From: Sedimentisphaerales bacterium
GTDB taxonomy: Bacteria > Planctomycetota > Phycisphaerae > Sedimentisphaerales > SG8-4
Assembly (NCBI GenBank): GCA_016928975.1
Contig: JAFGJR010000139.1
Location: 1 to 27,641 of the forward strand
Reading direction: 5' to 3'
DNA length: 27,641 bases
Shown: positions 16,892 through 23,816 of the stretch, one piece after another
Position numbering within the stretch: position 1 is the first letter of the stretch
Layout: every line of letters begins with the position of its first letter
Made by a program: the position numbers and the translations under genes
Notes under the pieces: model-generated
The model's input: only the letters and a program-made list of their open reading frames with translations
Databases searched by the model: none
What the model was told of the DNA's origin: nothing

Positions 16892-16946
16892 GTAGGGTGG
16901 GCTACGCCCACCATCGGTAGAAGTTGGTGGGCATAGCCCACCCTAC
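16892..16946. repeat. Inverted-repeat element D (two palindromic arms)
   Basis: Arms 16892-16913 and 16925-16946 are inverted copies matching at 21 of 22 positions. Each arm is itself a palindrome: GTGGGCTACGCCCAC in the left and GTGGGCATAGCCCAC in the right. They can pair with each other as one long hairpin with an 11-base loop, or fold separately. It fills the gap between the transaldolase stop (16957) and the garR start (16876). A similar GTAGGGTGGGC...GCCCACCCTAC repeat is, from memory, common in many environmental bacterial genomes. Confidence 0.88.
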
Positions 16947-16956
16947 ATCTACTACA

Positions 16957-17991
16957 TCACAATCGGAAGCTCTCCATCCGCTTCCAGCCGCTTTCGATGA
17001 ACTGCGAGAGCGTCCGCTGCGTCACGCCGTACGTGATGAAGTCGGCCGGTGTCATGCCGTCCGGCTCGTACGCACGCACGAAGTCCGGAATCTGCAACAG
17101 TCGCTCGATCACGTCGGCGGGGATCTCTCTGTCGATTCGCTCCTCCAATGGCAGGTCCGGCGCCATGAGCATCTCCTGAACCGACGGGAAGATCGACATG
17201 ATGATCTGGGCCCCGGCCAACTCCGTCATGTGGTGCGTGCCTCGCAAAGCGGCGATGATCAAAGTCGGCTCGTAGCCGCGCTGTTGGTAGATCGAGTAGG
17301 CCCGCTTGGTGACGGCCAGTCCCGCCTGGCGAATGTCCGACTCGCTGACCTGGGCCCGGCGGTCGTGCGCGACCTCGCGCAGGTAGTCATCCAGCCGGCC
17401 GATCATAATGACGGCGAAGCACTTGCCCGGCGTGACTCCCTTGGCCTTCGCTCGCCGCAGGCCCTGCCGATACCGCTCGGCGATCGCAAGGGTCTGCGGC
17501 ACCGTGTAGCTGATCGTCAGCGTGCACGTGATCCCTTCGGCGGCACAGTCCTCCAGCACGTCGAGTCCGGCGGCGGTGGCGGGCAGTTTCACCGCGATGT
17601 TCGGGGCCCATTGGCTGAACCGCCGGGCCATGGCAAGCATTGCCTCGCGGTCGCCGGCGTGGTTGGGGTTCACCTGCGCACAGACGTACCCCGTCGCCCC
17701 ACCGGTCTTGTCGTACCGGGGTCGCAACTGTTCGGCCGCATGGGTGACCACGATGCGCATCAGCCCTTCCGCACGCTTCTGGGGCTCAGCGTTCTGAGCA
17801 AGCACGGCCTTGATCTGCGGGGCCCATGTGGCTGTGTTGGCCGAGAGCGCCACATAAGCCAAGAACGGATTCGTCGTCGCTCCGATAGCGCCACGCCCGA
17901 TCCCGAGCGCCAGTTCCGCCGGATCGGCGGAATCATGCCACCAGGTCGTCTTCGTGCTGCCGGTCAACCACTGCAGGTACTGCTGTTTCAT
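16957..17991 (-). CDS. Transaldolase family protein
   Basis: This 344-residue TIM-barrel protein has transaldolase signatures. Asp20 lies in the N-terminal strand (WWHDSADPAEL), followed by GAIGATTNPFL (34-44). The Schiff-base Lys135 is in NIAVKLPATAAG, and CTLTISYTVPQ (156-166) replaces the usual NVTLIFS. The HHMTELAGAQIIMSIFPS region supplies the phosphate or substrate end. It is longer than the ~215-residue fructose-6-phosphate aldolases and shaped like the ~340-residue class, but diverged from TalB. Dihydroxyacetone transfer between sugar phosphates, or aldol cleavage of a related sugar, is plausible. ATG 17991 has GGAG six bases upstream. It heads a two-gene unit with garR, behind a predicted promoter at 18144-18172. 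Confidence 0.85.
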   Translation of the reverse strand: MKQQYLQWLTGSTKTTWWHDSADPAELALGIGRGAIGATTNPFLAYVALSANTATWAPQIKAVLAQNAEPQKRAEGLMRIVVTHAAEQLRPRYDKTGGATGYVCAQVNPNHAGDREAMLAMARRFSQWAPNIAVKLPATAAGLDVLEDCAAEGITCTLTISYTVPQTLAIAERYRQGLRRAKAKGVTPGKCFAVIMIGRLDDYLREVAHDRRAQVSESDIRQAGLAVTKRAYSIYQQRGYEPTLIIAALRGTHHMTELAGAQIIMSIFPSVQEMLMAPDLPLEERIDREIPADVIERLLQIPDFVRAYEPDGMTPADFITYGVTQRTLSQFIESGWKRMESFRL

Positions 17992-18143
17992 GTGAGACTC
18001 CTGTCACGTCGGCCATAGGATAAGGCCGCCTGACCCATCGTTCAAGGCCGACGCCGAGGAATCTCACCCTGCTCCCACCCCCGTGCCATTCGTTGTCTCC
18101 ACGTCCTCGATCCCATTCCCACCAGTCCTATAGTTGCACAATC

Positions 18144-18172
18144 ATCACACATGCGAAGTGTTTGCCTGTCAA
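18144..18172 (-). promoter_or_regulatory. Predicted sigma70-type promoter for transaldolase-garR
   Basis: On the minus strand a perfect TTGACA (18172-18167) is followed after 17 bp by TGTGAT (18149-18144, four of six matches to TATAAT). Transcription would start near 18137, about 145 bp before the transaldolase start codon. The leader between them contains no clear stem-loop. Confidence 0.5.
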
Positions 18173-18253
18173 GTGAATTCCAGGCGATGCGCAAGTACTC
18201 TCAGTTGCCGGGCCACACGTAAGCCCTTATGTCACATGCACTTGCATCTGCCC

Positions 18254-18376
18254 ATAAAAGACCGCCAGCCGAGAGTCGGCGACTACCGCATCATCTACCA
18301 CCTCCACAGTGAGCCCGCCGAGATACTGACCATCCACCCCGGAGCACGCTTGGTCGATCCGAAGAAAGTCCAGTAG
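18254..18376 (+). pseudogene. RelE/ParE-type toxin remnant
   Basis: About 40 codons encode IKDRQPRVGDYRIIYHLHSE, followed by an acidic strand and a stop at 18376. RVGDYRIIY is the central beta-strand block of RelE/ParE-family toxins. The helical N-terminal half is not recognisable upstream, where the frame is open to 18134 but reads as non-protein-like text. The C-terminal strand with the catalytic residues is also poor (ARLVDPKKVQ). No antitoxin is present. I read it as a decayed fragment, possibly with a frameshift near 18230. Confidence 0.5.
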
Positions 18377-18383
18377 CCGGAAG

Positions 18384-18575
18384 ACGGGTTCCCCCCAGCC
18401 TCGCATCGAGATCGACACCCCCGCCAACAAGATCAACGTGAGGTTGTCGGCCCGGGAGCTTGCCAAGCGAGGGAAGGCCTGGAAGCCCCCCGAGCCCCCA
18501 ATCAAGACCGGTTGCTTAGCCAAATACGCCGCCATGGCCACCAGCGCCGACACCGGCGCCGTGCTGAAGTGGTAG
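18384..18575 (+). pseudogene. 3' remnant of an ilvD/edd-type dehydratase gene
   Basis: The frame encodes PRIEIDTPANKINVRLSA, then RELAKRGKAWKPPEPP, GCLAKYAAMATSADTGAVLK and a stop at 18575. This is the C-terminal tail of dihydroxy-acid dehydratase, where a RIEIDIP strand, a WxPP motif and GYLARYA..VTSADTGAVL are usual. Only about 60 of roughly 560 residues remain, and nothing upstream resembles the catalytic part. A second copy of the last ~31 bp lies at 20766-20800. The real ilvD gene is presumably elsewhere. Confidence 0.7.
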
Positions 18576-18654
18576 ACGGGGATATACACAGCAACCTCGA
18601 AGACACTCTCTCAGGCCCATTTGGGACCAAGCAGAGTGCCTCCGGGCATCCATT

Positions 18655-19620
18655 TCATCTCTGCCCCTCGGGGTCACCCTCAGACGCGCCTCTTGCCTCA
18701 GGAGGTGATTCTGATGCGGCATCATGGAGATAGTTCAGCCATATCCCTGTAAATATGAAGCGTTCCGCTGCTATCGCAGTCTGCATGTTCCAGCACTGCG
18801 CCAGTGGCGGAAGAAGGTCCAGACACCTGCATCTTATCTCGTTTTGAGTTGCCCCGTACCCACTCTTATAGGGAAAGAAGACCACTGCACAATCGCGATT
18901 GAGCGGAAAGAGTACTTCGGCATCTGGGTGAACTGGCTCCAGTCTCGCGATATCATGTTTCTGGTAATCCTTGACGTAGTATGACACCGGATTGTCGGAA
19001 GTGACGAAGCAGTCTCCTGGCGACACCCTGAAGAATCCCGGTGTCTTGTCCAGAAGCGCATTTGTTACTGTTGTTGCGGCCTCGATCATGACCTTGACGG
19101 TTCCCCAGTCCTCAACCGTGATCTTTATCCCGCCATGCCTCAGCAGCTCATCGACTCTCGGGGGAAGCCTTCCACTTCGGCGGTCGACTTCAGCCTTGTG
19201 GCGCAACATCTGCTCACTGTGCATCTTCATGAAGAAAGCCATTTTGTCACGAAAGGACGGAACGCGAGTGTATTGCATGGCGACGAAATAGCAGAACTGA
19301 CCATACTCCATGGGCGTCAGCGTGATCTCGCTCGTTCCTTCTGCAATCCTGGCAAGAAGAGTCCGGTACAGTGGTGAGACCTTTTGCTCCAACTCTCTGG
19401 AGAAACCCTTTTCCAGCATGTCCGGTTCTTCGACCCCACCTTCTCTCATTTGTCTGTAGTACCGCCGTCGCGAACAAATCGTTCTGATTGACCTGGGCGC
19501 CTTGGCGTACCGGCCCCTTTCCTTGTCGAACTCCCAAACGAGGGACCTTTCCTTCGGAATTGAGAACCCTCGTAGATAGAACTGAGGAACGAAATGCTGG
19601 TTTTCAGTGGTTTGTGTCAT
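18655..19620 (-). CDS. DUF4238 domain-containing protein
   Basis: This 321-residue protein shows the DUF4238 signature NQHFVPQFYLRGFS (7-20). It also has the central CFVTSDNPVSYY block (204-215) and a final region rich in aromatic residues. The family has no established biochemical role; it is often sporadic in genomes. There is no signal peptide or membrane segment. I chose ATG 19620 because the signature begins seven residues later; the frame is open to 19716 but that part overlaps the upstream small gene. The two overlap by 17 bp and form a likely two-gene unit. Base composition is visibly more AT-rich than the catabolic genes, and decayed genes and repeats flank the pair. This points to acquired accessory DNA. 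Confidence 0.8.
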   Translation of the reverse strand: MTQTTENQHFVPQFYLRGFSIPKERSLVWEFDKERGRYAKAPRSIRTICSRRRYYRQMREGGVEEPDMLEKGFSRELEQKVSPLYRTLLARIAEGTSEITLTPMEYGQFCYFVAMQYTRVPSFRDKMAFFMKMHSEQMLRHKAEVDRRSGRLPPRVDELLRHGGIKITVEDWGTVKVMIEAATTVTNALLDKTPGFFRVSPGDCFVTSDNPVSYYVKDYQKHDIARLEPVHPDAEVLFPLNRDCAVVFFPYKSGYGATQNEIRCRCLDLLPPLAQCWNMQTAIAAERFIFTGIWLNYLHDAASESPPEARGASEGDPEGQR

Positions 19621-19825
19621 CAGAGCGACAATTACCCTTCTTCGGCGTTGTTCTGCCGGCTTGCTTGGCACGGCGCAGAGCAGCCTCGAAACGCCGACGG
19701 ACTGCTGTGCGGTCAAAGTAGGCCAAGGTCGCTTCCTTAGTCATTCCCTCGGTTTCTTTGGCGACAGCCTCTTTCCATTTCCGCGACTCGGCCACCGCAT
19801 CACACTTCTTCGTCTTGGCTTTCAT
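19604..19825 (-). CDS. Small basic protein overlapping the DUF4238 gene
   Basis: This is a 73-residue, Lys/Arg-rich, predicted all-helical protein. It contains SRKWKEAVAKETEGMTKEATLAYF (about 14-37) followed by an RRRFEAALRRA helix. The pattern KxxxxETxGMTxEExLAYF recalls short antitoxin-like proteins encoded beside toxin genes, but I cannot assign a family. Its stop lies inside the DUF4238 coding region (17-bp overlap), which implies co-translation. ATG 19825 and ATG 19843 are both possible starts and neither has a clear ribosome site. Confidence 0.55.
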   Translation of the reverse strand: MKAKTKKCDAVAESRKWKEAVAKETEGMTKEATLAYFDRTAVRRRFEAALRRAKQAGRTTPKKGNCRSDDTNH

Positions 19826-20105
19826 GGGCGAATCATAGCACATCTAGCGGAATTCACAAGCGAGGGAGACTGAAGGCATCAGGTGGGCTCTCGCCGGGAA
19901 TCGTCATACCCATCTGTTTGGCAATGGTTTATCCGCGTCCATCAGCGTTCATCACGGTTCAACAAGAGTTGCTCATCGAGACTCTTCGACGCAACCTCTT
20001 GGCGACTGGACTCAGTTGCCGGCAGTTGCACATCCGCCTGAGACAAGGAGTTATGCGCAGATGCCAGGGTCATGCAAAGAAGTGTTGGTATTGTCTGGAA
20101 TTCTC
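19826..20105. other. Gene-free stretch upstream of array 2
   Basis: No credible coding region is seen. Text near 19927-19960 (TTTATCCGCGTCCATCAGCG) resembles a decayed dispersed repeat seen in many environmental genomes, from memory. Short open frames on both strands lack protein-like composition. Confidence 0.45.
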
Positions 20106-20134
20106 TTGACATAAAAATAGCTTGTCCGTATGAT
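20106..20134 (+). promoter_or_regulatory. Near-consensus sigma70-type promoter reading into repeat array 2
   Basis: TTGACA (20106-20111) and TATGAT (20129-20134) are separated by exactly 17 bp. This is the best promoter match in the window. Downstream, AGGAGGT (20193-20199) precedes a GTG at 20205, but the frame from that codon soon runs into the repeats and encodes no recognisable protein. Either the array is transcribed as RNA, or the repeats have replaced the body of a former gene whose promoter and ribosome site survive. Confidence 0.6.
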
Positions 20135-20298
20135 GTAGCCACAACTTAATAGCGCGTGGTAAACGGTTCTTTCGGAGGGCTGCGTTCTGTCTCAGGAGGT
20201 CAGAGTGTTCGACAACTGTCGTGAGACCGGGGGCTCACGGGTCGGCCTTCAGAGCGATGCGCAAAACAAAGCCAATTCCGGGGCCAGGGACCCTCTAC

Positions 20299-20350
20299 GT
20301 AGGTCGTGCGTCCGCGCACGACCCTGGACGAGCGGGGACGCTCGTCCTAC
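20299..20350. repeat. Element E, copy 1 (two hairpins within GTAGG/CCTAC arms)
   Basis: A 52-bp unit has outer GTAGG (20299-20303) and CCTAC (20346-20350). One hairpin is GTCGTGCG/CGCACGAC (20303-20310 with 20315-20322). The second is GGACGAGCG/CGCTCGTCC (20326-20334 with 20339-20347, loop GGGA). It is inserted between repeats 1 and 2 of array 2. Confidence 0.85.
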
Positions 20351-20663
20351 AAGAAGAACCAAGCTCCGCCGGGCCCGCTGTGCAAAACAAAGCCAATTTG
20401 CCGATTGCGGATTATCCAGGGGACGTCGTGCAGAACAAAGCCAATGGCGGAATTTCAGGTTTGGAGTCTCAGGTAGCACCCCCGCCCCCGGGGGTGACCC
20501 CAGCCGAGGGCGGCTGGGCCACATGGGATGGAACCCGGCGTGCAGAACAAAGCCAATTCCGGGAGCCAGGGCAATTGCGGATTGTGGATTGCGGAATGCG
20601 GATTGAAGGGACAGAGAGCATTCGTGCGAAACAAAGCCAATTTGCCGACCGCGGTCACTCCGG

Positions 20664-20715
20664 GTGGGTCGTGCGTCCCCACACGACCTGGGACGAGCGG
20701 GGACGCTCGTCCTAC
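20664..20715. repeat. Element E, copy 2
   Basis: It is identical to copy 1 at 47 of 52 positions. The second hairpin is fully conserved. The first is reduced to GTCGTG/CACGAC (20668-20673 with 20682-20687), and the left outer arm has one change. It lies between repeats 5 and 6 of array 2. Confidence 0.85.
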
Positions 20716-20765
20716 CAAGAGAGCCGAGACCATCATCGGGGCTCTCCGCGGAACAAAGCCAATTT

Positions 20766-20800
20766 CCAGCGCCGACACGGGCACCGTACTGAAGAGGTGA
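20766..20800 (+). pseudogene. Second ilvD-tail fragment at the end of array 2
   Basis: Directly after the sixth repeat, the frame SSADTGTVLKR-stop matches the last residues of the ilvD remnant at 18541-18575, with about 28 of 31 aligned bases the same. The match is short, so common ancestry is likely but not certain. Confidence 0.4.
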
Positions 20801-20811
20801 CGGTCTGCCCG

Positions 20812-22152
20812 TTACTTGTGGCTCCCGGGGATCTCGTAGGAGTCGCCCCATTGGAGCATGAGGAGGTGAGGCTGGGTGGGGTCTGAGTTGCGATGTCGCA
20901 GGGCGAGGGTGTCGTGTCCGTAGGCGTCCAGGCCGTGATTCAGCTCCAGCAGGTGCTGCGGCACGAAGTACCTCGGCCGGATGCGCGAGACCGCCCGCGG
21001 CGCGCTGGCCTCCAGCTTGACGAAGAAGACATCGACGTGCTCGGCGTACGGCGAGCCCAGGAAGGCCGGGGTCCAGACGGTGTTGTCGCCGGAGTGAATC
21101 ACGCGCCAGTCGCCCAGGGTGACGACGTAGAAACCGGAGAAAGTGGGCCCGATATGGCGCCCGGAGAAGGAGGACCAGCTTGCCTTCCCGATCTCCCCCG
21201 CCTGGAGCCTGTCACCGATAGAAATGAACGGACTTTCCGTCGCGAACACCACGGGTTTGCCCTGCTGCGCAAGGGATTGGCCGAGCGACGGCGTCACGTG
21301 GTCGCCATGCGTGTGGGTCACGAGCAGACCGTCCAGATGCCCGGAGATCGCCTCTATGACGGCTGGAGGCGTCCGAGGATGGAGGAAGATGTCGATCCCC
21401 AGACAAGCCCCGGGCGTCCGCAGGATGACGCCCTCGTTGTAGAGCTTGTGGATCGTCAGGAAGCCGGGCCGAGGGGGGACCGTCAATTGCTCTGCGGTGG
21501 CGCCGGCGGTTTCGATCCAGTACTCACGGAGAGGCTCGAACCGCTCGTCCGCGCTCATCGCCGCAGCGATGTCGAGGCCCAGGAAGAGGATGTCCCGTCT
21601 GGCGGCCATGTCGGTGGGCCGGGAGTTGTGAAACTCCGTCTGGAGCCACTGGACGAGACAGCCCGGGTCAAAGGCATCGAGATCGGACTTCCCTGCACGT
21701 GCGCAGATCTCCTTGATCTGCACGTACGGTCCGACCCGCTTGATGACATTCCCGAGCCAGGGGTACCCGCCGTCAAATGGCGGCCGGCCGGAACGCGTGA
21801 AGCGCTGTCGGGTCACGGCGATCTGCCTGGGGGCGCCCTGGCCGGTCTTCACCGTCAGTCTGACGGGAGCATCCGGTGCTCCGCCGAGCTTCGCCAGGAT
21901 GGCAGTCAAGGGCATCCCGTGAACCGGCACATCGTCGATTTCGACAATGAGGTCCCCTGCCGTCAGACCGGCCCTTTGGGCGGGCGAGCCCGGTATGACG
22001 GCTTCAATCGCAGCGCCCTCCGTCGCCGGCTCGAGGCTCACGCCTACGCCGACGATGGTCCCCGTGACACCGTAGACAGCGTGCTGAGAAGTCGCGGCGA
22101 CCAGAGTGAAGACGAGTACGCGAGCAGTCCCTCGCCAGGCAGGCAGTCTCAC
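20812..22152 (-). CDS. Secreted PDZ and metallo-beta-lactamase-fold hydrolase
   Basis: This 446-residue protein starts with a signal peptide (RLPAWRGTARVLVFTLVAATSQHAVYG, cleaved near 28). A PDZ domain follows (about 30-115, GSPAQRAGLTAGDLIVEIDD). The C-terminal half is an MBL-fold domain with the metal motif HTHGDH at 280-285 and VIHSGDNTVW further on. Members of this UlaG-like branch hydrolyse phosphoesters, lactones or amides; the substrate here is unknown. I chose GTG 22152, which has GGAGG nine bases upstream and begins exactly at the signal peptide. GTG 22158 and ATG 22197 are alternatives. The GTG lies at the stop codon of the CE15 gene, so the pair is coupled and both products are exported. 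A lactonase or esterase role next to glucuronoyl esterase is speculation. Confidence 0.82.
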   Translation of the reverse strand: MRLPAWRGTARVLVFTLVAATSQHAVYGVTGTIVGVGVSLEPATEGAAIEAVIPGSPAQRAGLTAGDLIVEIDDVPVHGMPLTAILAKLGGAPDAPVRLTVKTGQGAPRQIAVTRQRFTRSGRPPFDGGYPWLGNVIKRVGPYVQIKEICARAGKSDLDAFDPGCLVQWLQTEFHNSRPTDMAARRDILFLGLDIAAAMSADERFEPLREYWIETAGATAEQLTVPPRPGFLTIHKLYNEGVILRTPGACLGIDIFLHPRTPPAVIEAISGHLDGLLVTHTHGDHVTPSLGQSLAQQGKPVVFATESPFISIGDRLQAGEIGKASWSSFSGRHIGPTFSGFYVVTLGDWRVIHSGDNTVWTPAFLGSPYAEHVDVFFVKLEASAPRAVSRIRPRYFVPQHLLELNHGLDAYGHDTLALRHRNSDPTQPHLLMLQWGDSYEIPGSHK

Positions 22153-22154
22153 AG

Positions 22155-23618
22155 TCACGGTCCTCCAGAGCCACCAGAGGTCTTCCCGTCGAGCCATTTG
22201 GAGACAGGCGTTGCCCGGCTCTTGGACGGGGTCTTGATGTAGCGGTCGGCCCAGGTCAGGAAGATCGGCCAGTTGGGGCCGGTGGTGTGGCCGCCGCTGT
22301 GGACGCGGAAGGCCAGCTCGCCGTCCATCAAGCCGGTCTCCACGGGCGGGTACTCGGTGGTGCCGAGGTCCTTCTTGCCCAGGAGTCTGTAGACCGGGCC
22401 GGCGGCGACAGCCGCCATGAAGCTGCCCTTCTGATCCACCCAGGTGCCCTCCGCACCGGGGCCGGACGGGGCGCCGTAGCTGATGAACGTGGGTCGCGGC
22501 GCGCACATCGCGATCAGCTCGTGCGCGTCCACGGGCAAGTCCCCGGCGTTCAAAGGACCGCCGTACTTGAGGAAGTTGCCGGCCATCCAGTGGTATTCCC
22601 CGCTTCCCGTGAGGTTCTCCACCAGTTCGCCCCAGTTGCGGCGGTGGAGCTTGGCGCCGCCTTCACCGGAGGAGCCGATGAAGCCGATGGCGAAACGTTC
22701 GTCGTAGGCCATAGCGACAAGTGCAGCCTTGCCGTAGCGCGAGAGGCCCTCAATGCCGACCTGCTTCGCGTCAACCGCCTTGTCTATCTCGAAATAGTCC
22801 AGCGCCCGGCTGGCGCCCCAGGCCCAGGCGCGCAGAGCACCCCAATCGTCCGGCTTGCGGGGCTGACCTTTGTTGCACAGGCCGATGATGCCCCGGGTCA
22901 GACCGGCACCGGTGTCGGCTTGAATACTGTTCGGGACAATGATGGCGTAGCCCCAGCCCTTGGCCAGAACCTGCTGTTGCCAGCCGCCGCCAAACCCACC
23001 GCCGGGGCCGCCCTTTCGCGGGCCGCCGAAGCCGGGGCCGAAGGCAAAGCCGAACTCCATCATCACCGGCACCGGGCCGGTCGCATTGGCTGGCGTGGTC
23101 AGGGTCAGTCTGATGTCCACCGTGATCGCCGGACAGGAGGAGTTGTCGACGTGACCCGCGAGCTTCTTTGTGATGACCGGCACGTTGCCATCCGTATCCT
23201 TGGTCGTCTCCGTTACTTCCCACGTCACCTTGGGCGTGACCTTGGGGACTCGGCCGTAGACCTCCCGGTCGAAGTCCTCGACGATTTCGGGCCGGCGCTG
23301 TTTGAACCACATCTCGGCGGTCGTCACCTTCTGTCCGTTCTTCAGCGTCAGCGGATCAGGAAGGTTCGGGTAGGGATTGGCCTTGGACTCGTCGGTGTTC
23401 TGATAATAGGGGGACTTGGGATTCATGCCATCCGCGCCCCGGCGAAGCGCTTTGATCCCCAGTTGATCCATCATGTTCTGATGGTCCTGCCCGGTCGTCC
23501 AGGTCAAGGGCGCCGGTATACTGCTGGAATCCGCTCCCCACGCCAATGAGCAAACAACCAGGGTCAACAGGATCACGCCAAATGGCCGCCGAACCGACTG
23601 CACCGACTGAACAGACAT
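22155..23618 (-). CDS. CE15 glucuronoyl esterase (4-O-methyl-glucuronoyl methylesterase family)
   Basis: This 487-residue secreted alpha/beta hydrolase has a signal peptide at about 1-29 (ending AWGAD). The nucleophile motif is GLSRYGK with Ser293. SSGEGGAKLHRRNWGE (316-331) holds the family's acidic residue Glu319, and the VHSGGHTTGP block (439-448) supplies the histidine, His440 or His444. CE15 enzymes cut the ester between lignin alcohols and glucuronic acid of glucuronoxylan. The segment 191-215 (FGPGFGGPRKGGPGGGFGGGW) is an unusual glycine-rich loop. ATG 23618 has AAGGAG seven to eight bases upstream. The function agrees with the GH3-GH43 and uronate genes 9-20 kb away. Confidence 0.9.
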   Translation of the reverse strand: MSVQSVQSVRRPFGVILLTLVVCSLAWGADSSSIPAPLTWTTGQDHQNMMDQLGIKALRRGADGMNPKSPYYQNTDESKANPYPNLPDPLTLKNGQKVTTAEMWFKQRRPEIVEDFDREVYGRVPKVTPKVTWEVTETTKDTDGNVPVITKKLAGHVDNSSCPAITVDIRLTLTTPANATGPVPVMMEFGFAFGPGFGGPRKGGPGGGFGGGWQQQVLAKGWGYAIIVPNSIQADTGAGLTRGIIGLCNKGQPRKPDDWGALRAWAWGASRALDYFEIDKAVDAKQVGIEGLSRYGKAALVAMAYDERFAIGFIGSSGEGGAKLHRRNWGELVENLTGSGEYHWMAGNFLKYGGPLNAGDLPVDAHELIAMCAPRPTFISYGAPSGPGAEGTWVDQKGSFMAAVAAGPVYRLLGKKDLGTTEYPPVETGLMDGELAFRVHSGGHTTGPNWPIFLTWADRYIKTPSKSRATPVSKWLDGKTSGGSGGP

Positions 23619-23816
23619 GTGTCTTCTCCTTGGTTGGCAACGTCAGACCTCGTGCATGTGCAACCAGAGCCATGCTAAGCGCAGGTCCATGGAAAGGCAA
23701 GCGAGAGCCAGGTGGGGGCTCTGGCAGAACACATCGTCGGAGCGGGCGTATGTTCTTGGAGTTCCGCGAAGATCGGCAAAGCAAGAGCCTTCGCGTTCGC
23801 TTCGGTTTGTGATATC

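Larger units (their letters stand above)
20263..20763 (+). repeat. Clustered short-repeat array 2 (AAACAAAGCCAAT, inverse of array 1)
   Basis: Six copies of (A/G)AACAAAGCCAAT begin at 20264, 20385, 20433, 20545, 20629 and 20751. They are usually preceded by TGC or GCG. This is the exact complement of the array 1 core, so the two arrays face opposite ways about 20 kb apart. The pitch is 121, 48, 112, 84 and 122 bp. The first and last intervals each contain one 52-bp element E; without it they would be 69 and 70 bp, close to the array 1 pitch. Between copies 4 and 5 lies a run of GGATTGCGGATTG-type units, which array 1 also has near its outer copy. Long frames across the array translate as QNKANS, KQSQFA or TKPIPG and are not called as genes. 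Confidence 0.87.

Noticed and set aside
18227..18589. 120-residue minus-strand open frame
   Set aside because: It is antisense to the relE-like and ilvD remnants, which have recognisable family text.
20205..20886. Open frames across array 2, including one with a good ribosome site at 20205
   Set aside because: The translated text is again repeat-derived and frames overlap on both strands; kept only as a transcription observation.
22287..23549. 420-residue plus-strand open frame
   Set aside because: It is antisense to the CE15 esterase gene.
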